From contig CM029672.1 in the NCBI GenBank assembly GCA_017311315.1, positions 8,226,463 to 8,290,462 of the forward strand: DNA of 64,000 nt, written 5' to 3'. Positions 31,251 through 43,421 of this stretch are shown piece by piece. The notes under the pieces are model-generated. The model was not told the DNA's origin. It saw only the letters and a program-made list of their open reading frames with translations, and made no database searches. Source of the stretch: Dendrocalamus latiflorus. Its lineage: Eukaryota > Streptophyta > Magnoliopsida > Poales > Poaceae. Position numbers and translations under genes: made by a program. How positions within the stretch are numbered: the stretch's first letter is position 1; every line of letters starts with the position of its first letter.

Positions 31251-33944
31251 CCCCCCCCCCTCAAACTCATGGTGGATCACACACACTGAGTTTGGAGAGA
31301 AAAAATAAATGATGTGCTCTAGTCTGTGGCTTCGTGAAGAAGTCAACAATCTGAACTCTGAGGACACAAACTGAAGAGCAAGGACACCCTCCTGCACCTG
31401 GGAGCGAGTGTATGAAGCATCCACACCAATGTGTTTGGTGAGCTCATGCTTCACTGGATCACGAGCAATGCTGATAGCTCCTGTACTGTCAGTCATAAGA
31501 GTAGTAGGTCCCCTCACAGGTACGCCGAAATCTGCAAGTAACCATCTCAACCAAGTAATCTCTGTTGTCACAGCTGCCATAGCTCTCAACTCAGCCTCTG
31601 CACTCGAACGGGAAACTGCAGTCTGCTTCTTTGTCTTCCAGGCAATCAGGGAGGAGCCAAGAAAAACACAATAAGCAGAAAGAGAACGACGATCAGAAGG
31701 ATCACTAGCCCAGGTCGCATCCGAGTACGCCTGAAGCTGGAGTGAGGTGGAGCTAGGGAAAAACAAGCGACGAGAGATGGTCCCACGCAAGTAGCGAAGA
31801 ACACGAAGAAGATGACTGTAGTGAAGATGAGTAGGACAAGCCATGAATTGACTCAAGATATGGACAGCATGAGCAATATCAGGACGAGTGCTCACAAGAT
31901 ATACCAAACTGCCATCAAGATGGCGATACCGAGTAGGATCCTCAAGAGGATCACCATCAGTAGCACGGAGCTAAAGAGAGAGCTCCATAGGAGTCTCAGC
32001 AGTGCGAGTATCAGTCAGACCAGACCGATCAAGAAAATCCTAGACATACTTCTGTTGGGAGAGGTAGTAACCCTCAGGTGTAACAGAAACCTCAATCCCA
32101 AGAAAATATGTAAGCAAGCCAAGATCAGTCATCAGAAACTGCTCACTGAGATGCTTCTTCACATATGCAATGAATGAGGGATCATCACCAGTAATGAGCA
32201 TATCATCCACATATAGAAGAAGCAGTGTCCTACCTCGAGGTGAGACATGGATAAATAGAGCAGGATCATGGGCACTGACAGTGAAACCGACAGCGGTGAT
32301 CACTGAGGTAAAATGCGCAAACCAGGCACGAGGGGCCTGTTTGAGACCATAAAGAGCACGACGAAGACGACAGACATGAACAACTGGAACAGAATACCCA
32401 GGTGGTGGCTGCATGTAAACCTCCTCATGCAAGACGCCATTAAGAAAGGCATTCTTAACATCCAGCTGAGAGATAGACCACCGGCGAACAGAAGCAACCG
32501 CAACAAGAGTGCGAACAGTGGTCATATGAGCAACAGGAGCAAATGTCTCATCATAATCTCGACCATACTCCTGCTGAAAACCACGAGCCACAAGGCGAGC
32601 CTTGTAGCGCTCAATGGTACCATCAGACCTAGTCTTAATCTTGTACACCCACTTGCACGTGATAAGACGAGCATGCACAGGTGTCGGTACAATCTCCCAA
32701 GTCTCCGTACGACGAAGCGCATCAAGCTCCTCTGCCATAGCGAGCTTCCACTCAGAATGAGAAGCAGCCTCACGATAAGAACTAGGCTCAGTGACAGAGA
32801 GAGCCTGAGCTGGTGAAGCAAAACCAAGACGAGCAGGAGGCCGAATGGTTGCCCGGTCACGAAGGGCATAACGAGGAGCATCATCAGATGAATCAGATGT
32901 CGGTGTCGGCAAGAGACCAGGAGAGGGATCTGGTGAAGGACGAGAACGTCTGGAGTAGTGCACCCTAGAGAAACGAGACGGTGGTGCCATAGGAGCAGGA
33001 GGCGGTGCTGCAGGAGGCAACACAGGAGGTGAAGGTACCGAAGGCGGGGAAAGAGGGGAAATGGGTGAGGAGTCAGGGAGAGACAACCAGGAGATCGTCT
33101 CGATGGTGGAAGCAGTGTGAGGAGCCGAATCTCGATAGAAGAAATGTCGAGATTCGTCAAAGACAACATCTCGTGAGATCCTAATCCGTCGAGTAGAAGG
33201 ATCATAGCAACGATAACCCTTATGCTCAGAACTGTACCCAAGAAACACGCACTCGACTGACTGGGCTGTCAGTTTAGTGCGCTCACGAGGCGGCAGCAGG
33301 ACAAAACAAGTGCAGCCAAAAACACGAAGGTGATCGTACTGGGGGACTCTAGAGTAGAGACGCTCTATAGGACTGACATCCTTAAGAGCAGTGGAAGGCT
33401 GCATATTAATGAGATATGCAGCCGTAGAAACAGCCTCAGCCCAGAACTGTGGGGGAACGTGAGAAGCAAGAAGAAGGGTGCGAGCAATCTCAATCAGATG
33501 ACGATGCTTGCGTTCAGCAACCCCATTCTGAGCATGAGCACCAGGACAAGAAGACTGATAAAGAGTGCCCTGCTCAGAAAGAAATTGTCTGAACGCACTA
33601 GAACAATACTCTCCAGCAGAATCACAGCGAAAGGTACGAATACAGGACTCAAACTGAGTACAAACCATCATGGCAAAGCTACGATAGATCGCAAGAAACT
33701 GACCACGATTAGACATAGGGAAAAGCCAGGTAAAACGGGAATAGTCATCAATGAAAATAACATAGAATTTATGCCCGCCTTTAGAGATAATAGGCGCAGG
33801 TCCCCATACATCTGAATGAACTAAATCAAAAGGACGAGAAGACAATGACTCACTAGAATGATAAGGAAGTTGTAGCTGCTTGCCCAGCTTACAACCTCGA
33901 CAAAACATGGATGTGTCAACAGTAACACGTCCAAGAACACCCTA
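31251..33944 (-). pseudogene. Copia integrase, RT and RNase H, with stops
   Basis: From the stop at 33942 the frame is open to 32040 and contains the integrase core (DVWGP, FIDDYSRF, FRCDSAGEY, NGVAERKHR), a proline/serine-rich linker, and RT (WKLAMAEELDAL, ARLVARGF, QLDVKNAFL, YGLKQAPRAW, LLLYVDDM). A TAG at 32040-32042 and another at 31971-31973 separate RT from RNase H (TRPDIAHAVHILSQF, YSDATWASDP, SSAEAE, H-L/I-G-V-D region). Catalytic motifs are still readable. Apart from the stops the sequence looks little decayed. Confidence 0.9.
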
Positions 33945-35535
33945 ACGAACTAATGACGAAAGACGAGACCCACACAGGTGACCTAAACGGTGATGCCACT
34001 GCGCAAAAACTCCAGAAGTGGTGGCAGCAGTGGCAGTGGAGGTAGACGTGGCAGGAGACGTAGTAGGAGCAGACGGAAGATGAAGACGGTCGAGAATGTA
34101 GAGACTAACGATCCCTACGGCGCCGGCCAGTCCCAAGTATCGTCCATGTCTGTCGATCCTGAACGAAACAGGTGCGAAAGTCAAAACCAACCCTACAACC
34201 AAGGTCAGTGAGCTGTCCCACTGAAAGAAGCTGCATGGTTAGTTGGGGAACATGAGAAACAGCTGGAACAGAAAAATCAGTGGACAAAAGAGTGCCCTGA
34301 CAACTAACAGATAAGGCAGTACCATCAGCAGTCTGAACAGAGATAGGGAGAGCAGGAGGTCCTACTGAAGTGAGAGATGTGGAATCTGGTGTCATGTGGA
34401 AAGAAGCACCAGAATCTAGAACCCAAGAGGTACCTGGGGGAGACGTCTGAGCTAGACTAGCAGAACCCGCTGAGCTGTGAGAGAGCTGCTGAAGAAGAGC
34501 CTGGCAAAGCTGCTGAACAGAGTCACCTCGCTGAGATCCTGATGAGCTGGTATGTCCTCCTATGGAGGAAGGGCCTCCCTGCCTCCCCTTGGATCGTCCA
34601 TCCTCACGCGCCTTATTCCGCTTTTTTCGCACCGCACAACGCTGGTAGTCATGCCCGAAGTTCTTGCAGTAGTTGCATTGAACTCCAGTTGGTGCAAAGG
34701 CAGGAGCGGCAACAGGCACCTGGGAAGGAACCGTAGTCGTAGCAGGAACCGTCGATGTAGTCGAAGAAGGAGCAACAAGCACAGTCGGAACGGACTGTGC
34801 TGCTAGCCCGAGACGAAGCTCCTCAGCCCGAAGTGTCGAAAGAGCCTCAGTGACAGTCGGTCGTGGCGAGCGGCTCAGCAGCTGAGCTCTGACAGGCTCA
34901 AACTCTGGGCGAAGACGGCAGACGAAATCATAAAGACGAAGGTGATCATGATCCGCCTTCTGAACTCGGTGGCACTCCTGGCACAGTGGAGAAGCCAGCT
35001 CATCTATCTGGCGCCAGAGACTAGCCAGAGCTCGGAAGAAGTCGTCGACGGAAGCATCTCCCTGGCGAAACATCTCCAACTCACGCTGAAGCGAAAAGAA
35101 CTGAGCATCACTGCTCTGCTGGTATCGCTCACGCAAGTACTCCCAGATCTGTCGAGTAGACCGCAGACCAACAATATCTGGCTAAATGGAGTCGTCGACG
35201 CTGACCACAAGGATGGCACGAACACGGGCCTCATCAGCACACCAGCGCTCGAAAGCGTCAAGGGCATACTGAAAAGCCTCATCAGCAGCGTCAGCAGCAG
35301 CAGCATCAGCCTCCGCCTTCTTCTTAGCGGCCTCATCTGCTCCAGGAGGTGCAGAGATAGACTGCCTAGGAGGAGGCTGAACCGGCGGTGGCGGAGAAGG
35401 ACGAGCACCGGTAAGATGTCCCCAAAGGCGGAGACCATCGAGCGTGATCTCCACGAGGGAAGACCATAGCATGTAGTTTGTTCCATGAAGCTTTGTTCCC
35501 GACAATGGGATCGCAGCAGACGGAACAAAAGCCAT
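33945..35535 (-). pseudogene. Copia gag and protease, with stop and frameshift
   Basis: Gag starts MAFVPSAAIPLSG at 35535; a TAG at 35182-35184 interrupts it, after which the frame resumes (RSTRQIWEYLRERY) and runs through the copia gag core, a CCHC knuckle (CNYCKNFGHDYQRC) and the protease motif WVLDSGASFHMT. A frame change near 34110-34200 is needed to reach the GAG-pre-integrase part (HHRLGHLCGSRL), which ends at the TAG of 33942-33944. Confidence 0.85.
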
Positions 35536-35689
35536 CGGTAGGCGGCGCTGGACGGCGCGGCGACCAAGGCAACGAAGTCTAACAGGTGGCGCTGGACGGC
35601 GCGGCAGTTAGAACAACGTTTTTTTTTGCTTTTTTTGTTTTTTACAAATACTATATAAGTCACTCTTCACTGGCTGTTAGCCAGCGGAG

Positions 35690-36245
35690 AGCTGCAGCCC
35701 ACAGAGATGGAGCCGGCGCGGCCGGAGGAGGGGCGACGGCGGCCGGCGACCCGGCGCGGCCGGAGGAGCGGACAACGGCAGCGGCAGCCCGACGCGGCCG
35801 GCGGAGCGGGCAACAGCGGCGGCGGCTCGGCTCGGCTCGGCTGGCGGAGCGCACGACGGCGGCGGCGGCCCTGCTCGGCTGGCAAAGCATGCGACGGCGG
35901 CGGCGGCCTGACTCGGCTAAAAGAGCGCGCGACGGGAGATGGCGGCGGCAGCCCGACGCAGTCAACGCAGAGCAGCGGCCGGATCTGGTGGCGCACGTGG
36001 CGGAGGCTGCGTCGACCGGATCTGGCGGCGCACGGGGCGGAGGTTGCGTCGACCGGATCTGGCGGCGCACGGGAAGTAGCAACCGACGGGGGCGACGGAT
36101 CTGGGTAGCCCGGGCGTCAGCGGCGGAGCAGCAGAACCACTCAGGCGACGGCGGCGGCGGCTCGAGCAGAGACGACCCGGGCGTTGGCGGCGGCTGCACG
36201 GGCAGAGGTGCCCGAGCGACGGCGGCGAGTGCGGAAGTAGATCGA
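35690..36245 (-). other. GC-rich leader of the copia element
   Basis: About 550 bp of very GC-rich sequence built from GGCGGC-type and GGATCTGGCGGCGCAC-type repeats (the latter at about 35983, 36021 and 36057) lies between the primer-binding site and the gag ATG. It is open in several frames on both strands, which reflects composition; I do not call it a gene. Its position makes it the transcribed 5' leader. Confidence 0.7.
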
Positions 36246-36276
36246 GGTTAGGGTTTTAACCTAAGCTCTTATACCA

Positions 36277-36415
36277 TGTTATGAATATTGTGCATATATT
36301 CATGAGGCCCAAAGGGCAGTATATATAGAGGTACAAGGGGGATATACAGAGGGAATACAAGGCATATTAGGAAACAAATAACAGTCCTAATCTATTTCCT
36401 ATTCTATCCTTAACA
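36277..36415 (-). repeat. 5' LTR of the copia element
   Basis: 139 bp, TG...CA, adjoining the primer-binding site on the inner side and the GTATT duplication on the outer side. Confidence 0.95.
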
Positions 36416-36867
36416 GTATTTACTTTAATGACATGTTTAGGTAATTAGTGTTAAAATAATATGTTGTTTATCATGTCGTTGAGATTTAAATAGTGGAGTT
36501 GCTGCCAAAATCTAGCAGCGAAGACTGAAAATTGTAGTGTTATATGGTAGTGGTAGCATTCCGGGCTCAAAAGCTGAGCCGGAGTGTTATAGTTGGTATT
36601 AGAGCAGGCGTTAGGTCCGTAGTGAAATTTTTTTTTGACAACATAGCTTAATTATTCAACTAAAACTTCACCTAGGTTGATTAATTACAAAAGTTGACTT
36701 AGACTTAATAATTAAATTAACCTTGACACACTTTGGTGCACAATAGGATGGGGTTTGGGGTCAAGCATTGCATTTACATTTTCGCTAGTTATGTTGTTGA
36801 TTTGTAATGTTATGAGGTGGGTGCTTGTGAGTTAATTGTGTGAGTGCTTGTTTGATGTGAACATAGA

Positions 36868-39030
36868 TGCCAAGAGGTAGAGGTCGTGGTCACAGTGCTG
36901 GCCGAGGCCGAGGAAACCATAGCCATGGAAATGGATCATATACGATTAAATAGTCTCAAATACAAATATAAATCCATATTTTTAAAATGAATAGGAATAC
37001 GAATTGGAATATTTTTTAATATGAATTGAATGTCGTAATGGATACGAATTTGAATCCAATATGTAATTCGGTTGAATACGAATATCCTCCTACAACATCT
37101 ATAACAAATCTCGGTAGAACAAATTTCTAGCGGTTTTGCTAGTTTTTCATTGGTTTTTGACTAGTTACTGGAACGGTTACCGGTTTTAAACTGCCCAAAT
37201 TCAAATTTTGAATCACAAAATTCGTCCAGGTTTCCTCGGGCTCCAAAAATAGATTGAATACGAATCGAATAATCTCGAATACGAATACGAATATTCTTGA
37301 ATACGAATATTCTCACATACGGATATGAATATTCTTGAATATGAATACGAATATTTTCAAATACGGATTTTACTTATCACATTCGTGTTTTCTCCGGATT
37401 ATCTGTTACCGTTTCCCACCCCTAAGAAGCACTTGACGTGGAGGTTATTTCTGTTGAGCAGTCTATAGTTGGAAATCCGGCAAGGTCTTAGCCTCACTAT
37501 GAGAGTTTATAGAAGAGGTATGTGTTTCACCGACAAGCTGGCATCCGCTGCTGCGGTCGTACCTGTTGCTGCCCTTGCTGTTGATCTGGTCGCACCTAAG
37601 GTAAGAATGAGCCTTCATGAGTGGATGGCATTGCAGCTGGACACTTTTGATGGTTCGGGCACACCGGTCCAAGGTGCGAATTGGTTGCACTATATGGAGA
37701 GGTAGTTCGAGGCTTTAGAGATGACCTCTCAACTTAGAGCTCGCTTTGTGGCATTTCAATTGAAGGGTCAAGTGGACATTTGGTGGAAAGGAGTCCTTTT
37801 AGCTAGGACCTCTACCTAGGGTTCAGCTACTTGGGAGATCGTCATCGAACAATTCAAAGTGAAGTATCACCTAGAATCTTTTGTGCAGAGTATGGAGGTC
37901 ACCCTGTCGACCTTTGTGTAGGAAAAGATGACCGTGGCTAAGTACGAGATGGGGTTCAACAACGTGATCTATTTCGTACCATCAGTCACTAGCAGTGATC
38001 TTGAGAAGGCCAAAAGGTTCCACCAATGGCTCAACTCTGAGTTCTGACATGTTATGGGAGCTACCACGCTATATGATTTTAAGTCCGTGGTAGAACAAGC
38101 CGGGGGGATGGAGATGAAAATGCAACTCACTAAAGGGCTACAACCCTCTAGTGGTCCAAGCGCTTTTGGTGGTGGCCAGAAGAGGCGTTTCAGTGAGGGG
38201 TGGGTCATCTCAGTGGTCCACTCCTAAGAAGTCCAAGTGGAGCCAACGTCCCCCGCAGTCATCCAAGTCTAAGTCTTTGAGGCTACCTTCTTCAACATCT
38301 CATTCTTCTTCTGCACCACCGGCATTGCGACTTGTCCTAGGCTAGGGTATGATTTGTTTCAAGTGTGGTAGTGGGCACCATGCTACCAAATGTTCTTGGG
38401 CGAGGGAGTGTCGACATTGTGGCCGGTCGGGCTATATGGAGTGGGTTTGTCATCAGAATCTCTCTAGCATTATCAAGTGGGATCCATTATCTACATCATC
38501 ATCAACGTTTCGCCTCGGGGGTTCGTCCAAATGTTGGCGGCTGCCCTTGCGCCATAGCCTCCTCTTTCCAGGGTGCCACTTACTGGGAATTACTAGCACC
38601 CTACACCGATCACTCCACTTCAGCACGCTACCACACCTCCATTTTTGTTGCCACCATAGTAGAGTGCCAGGCTCTCGCTACCCCGGCGCCACCCGGAGTC
38701 TACTTGTTATCTGTTGCTGAGTTTGTGGGTCGACCTGATGTGGTGATAGGTACCCTATTAGTGGATTCATACAATGCTCTTGTTCTTTTTTACTCCAGTG
38801 CTACTTATTCTTTTGTGTCCCATGAGTTCATTAGAAGGGCAAAGTTGAGTCTTCAACAGATTTCTCAGTCGGTTATAGTCAATTGTCTAGGGGGTATCAT
38901 TGCTAGCTCCACGATGTGTCCTGGTTGTGTGGTTTTAATAGATGGTAAGGATTTTGTTGCCAACCTGATGGTTATTCAGATAGATACTTTTGATATTATC
39001 CTTGGTATAGACTGGTTACATCTCTACTGA
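36868..39030 (+). pseudogene. Gypsy gag and protease remnant
   Basis: The gag start MPRGRGRGHSAGRGRGNHSH (36868) is cut at about 36937 by an AT-rich insert and resumes near 37430. The core includes ALQLDTFDGSG, RARFVAFQLKGQ and DIWWKG; two zinc knuckles follow (CFKCGSGHHATKC, CRHCGRSGYMEWVC, about 38350-38450). A retropepsin-like segment (about 38700-39030) has SSATYSF where an active enzyme has D-S-G-A, and ends in FDIILGIDWL. Stops lie within gag at about 37702 (TAG), 37818 (TAG), 37919 (TAG) and 38047 (TGA). Non-functional. Confidence 0.8.
36937..37428. mobile_element. AT-rich hAT-like fragment inside gypsy gag
   Basis: Dense in GAATACGAATA/ATATTC motifs (at least ten, mostly 37015-37370), with a right end reading ...CCGTTTCCCACCCCTAAG, reminiscent of grass hAT termini. 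No matching left inverted repeat is visible, so it may be truncated or of another class. Confidence 0.45.
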
Positions 39031-39086
39031 GCCGTGATTTCTTGCTTCTGGAAGACAATCACCTTGCAAGCTCATTCCAAGGAGGA

Positions 39087-39485
39087 TGTAAGATTGAGGA
39101 GGCCGACTAGAGGGGGTGAATAGTTTCTAAAATTCTCTTCTTAATTAATTATATTTAAGTGATTTGGCTAAAAACCAAAAATATAATACGGAAGCTTAAA
39201 TCAAATTGGTTTTAGCACAAACAAAACATAAATCAACTAGATTCATCTAAGTGCACCAACAACCTAAGTCTATATCAAAGGTTTGCAAATCTAGAATGAC
39301 AAGTAATCAATTTAATTCTATAAATGTAAATTGCTTGAAAGTAAATTGAGCAGAAGAAAACAAACTACAAAGACACGGTATTTTTTTACCGTGGTGTTCG
39401 GAGACTTGCCGGTCTCCCCTAGTCCGTGTTGAGGTTAGCCCAAATGAATTGGACCAGCTCCACGAATTAAGCCGGAACACCTCAG
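39087..39485 (+). mobile_element. Truncated copy of the 2718-4420 LTR family
   Basis: Begins TGTAAGATTG and follows the first ~330 bp of the solo LTR: CCGACTAGAG-(GGGG)-TGAATA, TTTTTACCGTGGT, CTTGCCG-(G/A)-TCCCCTAGTC and GCTCCACGAATT. It stops after ACACCTC and joins the gypsy 3' LTR tail. The palindromic repeat array is missing. Confidence 0.75.
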
Positions 39486-39684
39486 TAATTCTCACATTGC
39501 CTTCAGTGGATGTATTTTCTTTAACAACATGCTTACGTAGTTAGTGTTAAAACAATATGTTATTTACCGTGTCATTGAGATTTAAATAGAGTTGCTATAG
39601 AAATCTGGCAGTGACGGTTGAAAATGGTGGTGTTATAAGGTAGTGGTAGCATTTCAGGCTCAGAGGTTGGTCCTGAGTGTTACA
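39486..39684 (+). repeat. Tail of the gypsy 3' LTR
   Basis: Aligns with the left LTR tail (31085-31111 plus 36416-36591) over about 200 bp, with mismatches at roughly one base in seven, and ends TGTTACA. This shows an old element and dates the copia insert as later. Confidence 0.75.
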
Positions 39685-40103
39685 AATCAATAGTGACTTG
39701 CAAGCTGTTCCTAGAAATCTGAAATTTGAATCTGGTTCAGAGCTTGGGAGTTTCCTACTAGTTCATACCATAGTAGTAGAAATGTGTATTTCAGAAATTA
39801 AATTATGCCCTTCTTGTAACGCGTAACGCAAGAATTTCACCGGAGTTTATGAAAGTGGGTATTTCTGATCTGATGGATCACTCCTTGCAGAGACAATCAA
39901 GTTGCCATCTCCATAAGACATGGGGAACAACATTAATCTTTACGTAGTTCCCTTGAACAACTCTATGAACAGTGCTTCCATATGAACACTTGCACCTATA
40001 AACTACCAACATATCTCCATATATATCGCATCTGAGAAGGATTCTCATCACAACAAATCATGTGTCAGCCAAACCAAATATTTCGGCAATCTTGCCACAG
40101 CAA
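39685..40103. other. FPP 3' region
   Basis: No gene. It should contain the 3' UTR of the - strand FPP gene; I could not fix a poly(A) signal. Confidence 0.5.
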
Positions 40104-43100
40104 TCATGTGACAGCTAAACAGCCAAATTGTACTGGATAACTTGCTGAATCAAACAGCTTCAGATCGCCATCCCAGCTTTTAGTTAAGGCGCCATTGTTC
40201 TCGACTACGGGGATGAATTCATCAAAGTCGGCTAAAGATTTCAATTGCCTGCTCAGTGAAGCTATTGTCCTCTGACAGTCTGCCAGTTTCCCTGCAGCAT
40301 GAGCTAGCTCTCTCTCCTGTCGAAATTGGTGATATTTCATTACTCATTATAAACATGACTGAGAGTTCTGAAACTGTTCTCACCAGATTTGATTGCAATA
40401 GAAAAGAAAAATCAGTAAGTACTGTAAATTTTACCTTTTTGATGTGAAGATCTTTATTTGCCATAGGCTTCACTGGTAGATGAGCAGGAGATCTGCTGGA
40501 AAATTCCTCTTTCAAATTCTGACATTGCACTGCAAATTCCGCCGATTGTGCTCTCTCTTCACGTATTTGTTCCTCGAGTAAACTGATCTTTCTTTGCAAT
40601 TCTTCTGCTTCTTTCTCTTTGAGCTCAACCCGACTCGCCAATTTGTTCTTCTGCGCTTCAGAAGCATCCAATGCAGTTATGTAAGCTGATGACAAGTTCT
40701 TCTGGCTTTCCAGCTTCTTTTCTAACAGACTGGCATTCTCCTTTAAGTTCTTGATTTCAGCTAGTGCCAACTTGAGTTGAGATTCCAGTTGTGCCGTCAA
40801 TGGCTTATGTTTCTCTACAATCTCTTCAAGCATTTTAACCTTCTCATCCAGGTCAACAATTTCTGAATTTGCATATTGGAGTTGAGATTTGAGCTCATTT
40901 CTCTGCACATCCAGTGCCTCCAGATCATGGCACCGCCTTGTGAATTCAGCAGACAGTGCCTTTTCTTCCTGGATTTTCAGTTCCAAGCTACTCAATTTCT
41001 TCTTGAATGAAGCAATTTCCTCTCGTGCAGATTCCAACCCGAGCTCCACACCCTTCTTCTTTGCTTCCAGAGCTTCGATGCCATGGCATTTCGCTGCGAG
41101 CCGCACTGAAAACGCCTTCTCCTCCTCCAGGTTCCTCTCTAACAAAGTGATCTTATCACTGAACTTTCTGGCGTCAGACTGTGACACCTCCAACTGAATG
41201 CGCAGCTCTTTCCTCTCTGACTCCAGCGCATCCATATGCTGATACTTAGCTGCAAGCTCGAAGGTCAACGCCTTCTCGGACTCAAGCCGCTCCTCCAGAA
41301 TGCGTCCCTTGTACAGCAAGCTCGTGATCTCGGCAAGGGACAGCTCAAGTTTACCCTCCAGTTCATTCCTTTTCATCTCGATGGCTTCCATTTCAGTCTC
41401 CACGGCATGCTTTTCACCATTGACAAGATTCAGCTCCCTCTGCAGCTCAACTGATTTCTCCTCTGCCACCATTGCCCGATGGCGGGAAGCCCTCAGTTCG
41501 CGCTGAGCTTCATGCAATGCCTTCTCCCTGTCGGCCTTCTCGGCTGTCAACTTCTTGACCTTCTCCTCTAGCTTCACCAACTGACTGCTGGCATCCTCGA
41601 CCTCGCTTTTCGACGAGCCATTCGCTGAGGCGAGCTTCTCCATCTCAAGGAAGTCGTCCATCATGCCAATGTCTGCAGTTACAAGGCTTGCACTCCTTGT
41701 GCTGCTCTTCTCGTTCTTGAACTGATCAAGCTCAGTGATCAGAGCTGAGGCCCATGAGTCCGAGCAGTCTGATTGGCAGTCTGTCACTGACTCGGCGCAA
41801 ACCGAGCTCGGAGCACGCCTGAGCTCAACGCTGAAGGAGGATCTCCGTGCAGTGGCCTGCTGAAAACTTCAGAAATGTTAGAAAACAAGATTGTTTCACG
41901 CAATGCTTCCGATGTAAATCTGTTTGGCAGAAGGAAAATGGTATCACCTGCAGCCTCCTGCACTCGGCTTCGAGCTTGGCCATCTTCTTGATGCTCTCAA
42001 GCTGCTGCTTGCTCGCCATCTCCGCCGCTCTTCTGTTCAGCTCCTTCTTTATGGTCCTGAGCTCCAATTCCTCCACCTTGGCGAGCAGCTGGACCTTCAG
42101 ATCCGAGTTCTCCTTCTCCAGGGAGGCCAGCCTCGAGCTGGCATCACTGTCAGTGGTCACTGAGAGCTCGGACTTCACTTCGAGCTTCGCCTTGAGCTCG
42201 ATGATTCGCAGCTCAAGGTCGGTCTTCTCGGACTCCCATCGCCGAGCTTGCTGTGCTAGCACGTCCTGAACCTTCTGATCCTGCTCTTCCTTGGCACGCC
42301 GGAGTTGCCGGACGCACTCCTTGAGGGCGCCATCGAGGTGGACAATCCTGTCCTCCAGTGTGGAGTTCTTGACAGTTGCAGCATTCAGCTGGGTTTTCAA
42401 TGATGCAATCTCCTTTTCGGCCTTCTCCCATCCTAGTAGAAGAAAGACAGGTCTTGTCATGCAGAACCGACTTGTGAACTGAATTCTGTTCAAGCAAGAG
42501 CATAGAAATACTACGGTTTCCTGATAACTTACGCTTCTGGTTGAAATCTTTGGTGCATTGAACTTAACCATGGATTTTTTTTAGAATAATAATTTGTCTG
42601 AACTTTTGCTTAACATACTGTATGTAATTCTCTGATTCACTCAAATTTAACAGCATACCTAGAACAGCTTCCTCCGCAACTTTAGAATGCTGCTTCACGA
42701 GATCGTCTTTCGCGCGTATATCCAGTACTGCTGATGACAGCCTCTCGCTCAACACCTTAACCTTTACATTGTTGTTGTCCTGCGCTTCCTTTGATGCGAT
42801 CTTCGGTGATGGAGTGGATTTTGGGGTATCCTGATCACGAGACAACAGAATCAAACATTGTTGTTCCTCAAAAAAGAACCAAAAATTGTCCAGGCTAACT
42901 TGGCTCATTTTTTAGCTTCTAGGGAAAAGAATGCGACTAAGCACAAAATTAGGTGATTCCTATGCAATTTTTGGTAGACTTCAGATACAGTTATTCTTGG
43001 AGCAACGTCGTACAACAAAGTGGAGGTTGAAGCAACAATAAGGAAAATCTACGGGACGCATCTGAATCACTTGTCAAAGACTCAAAAGTACCAAACACTG

Positions 43101-43390
43101 TTCTGTCAGACAATGGAACATGAGAAGCACGGCATGCTACTTCCTGAGATCATGTTCCGCTCGTACGATCCCGGCATATGCTCAGCAAATCACGATGCTG
43201 ACGCTCCTTCCTAATCATTCATGGAGTAACTTCTACACATTAGGACAGCCCAGCACTTGATCTCACTGTTGCATCAGAGTACTAGACATTTCTAGGGGTA
43301 CAATACAGACTACAGCTGATGGAGAAAGACAACTTTAGTCAAAGATCACACGTGAGGGCACCAAGTACTGGTGCACATGAGCATAGTTGG

Positions 43391-43421
<31 letters not shown>

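Larger units (their letters stand above)
31112..36415 (-). mobile_element. Ty1/copia retrotransposon with short LTRs (5304 bp)
   Basis: 139-bp LTRs at 31112-31250 and 36277-36415, TG...CA, one base different, flanked by GTATT. On the - strand the 5' LTR is followed at once by TGGTATAAGAGC (a near-match to the initiator tRNA binding site), and the 3' LTR is preceded by a purine tract with a run of about ten G (31251-31261 as C on the + strand). Coding order gag, protease, integrase, RT, RNase H is that of copia. It sits inside the 5' LTR of the older gypsy element. Four TAG stops and one frameshift disable it. Confidence 0.95.
30230..39684 (+). mobile_element. Eroded Ty3/gypsy element, nested insertions, most of pol lost
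   Basis: The tail of the left LTR (to about 36591) is followed by a primer-binding site TGGTATTAGAGC at 36594-36605, gag from 36868, zinc knuckles and protease to about 39030. A second partial copy of the LTR tail lies at 39486-39684; it shares CTTCAGTGGATGTATT, GAGATTTAAATAG and GTAGTGGTAGCATT with 31098-36590 once the copia insert is removed. RT, RNase H and integrase are absent. The left limit is a guess: LTR-like sequence extends back to at least 30230. No target duplication was found. Confidence 0.7.

Noticed and set aside
35586..36251. 221-aa + strand ORF, Ala/Arg/Gly-rich
   Set aside because: It is the GC-rich leader of a - strand copia element; open frames on both strands come from composition.
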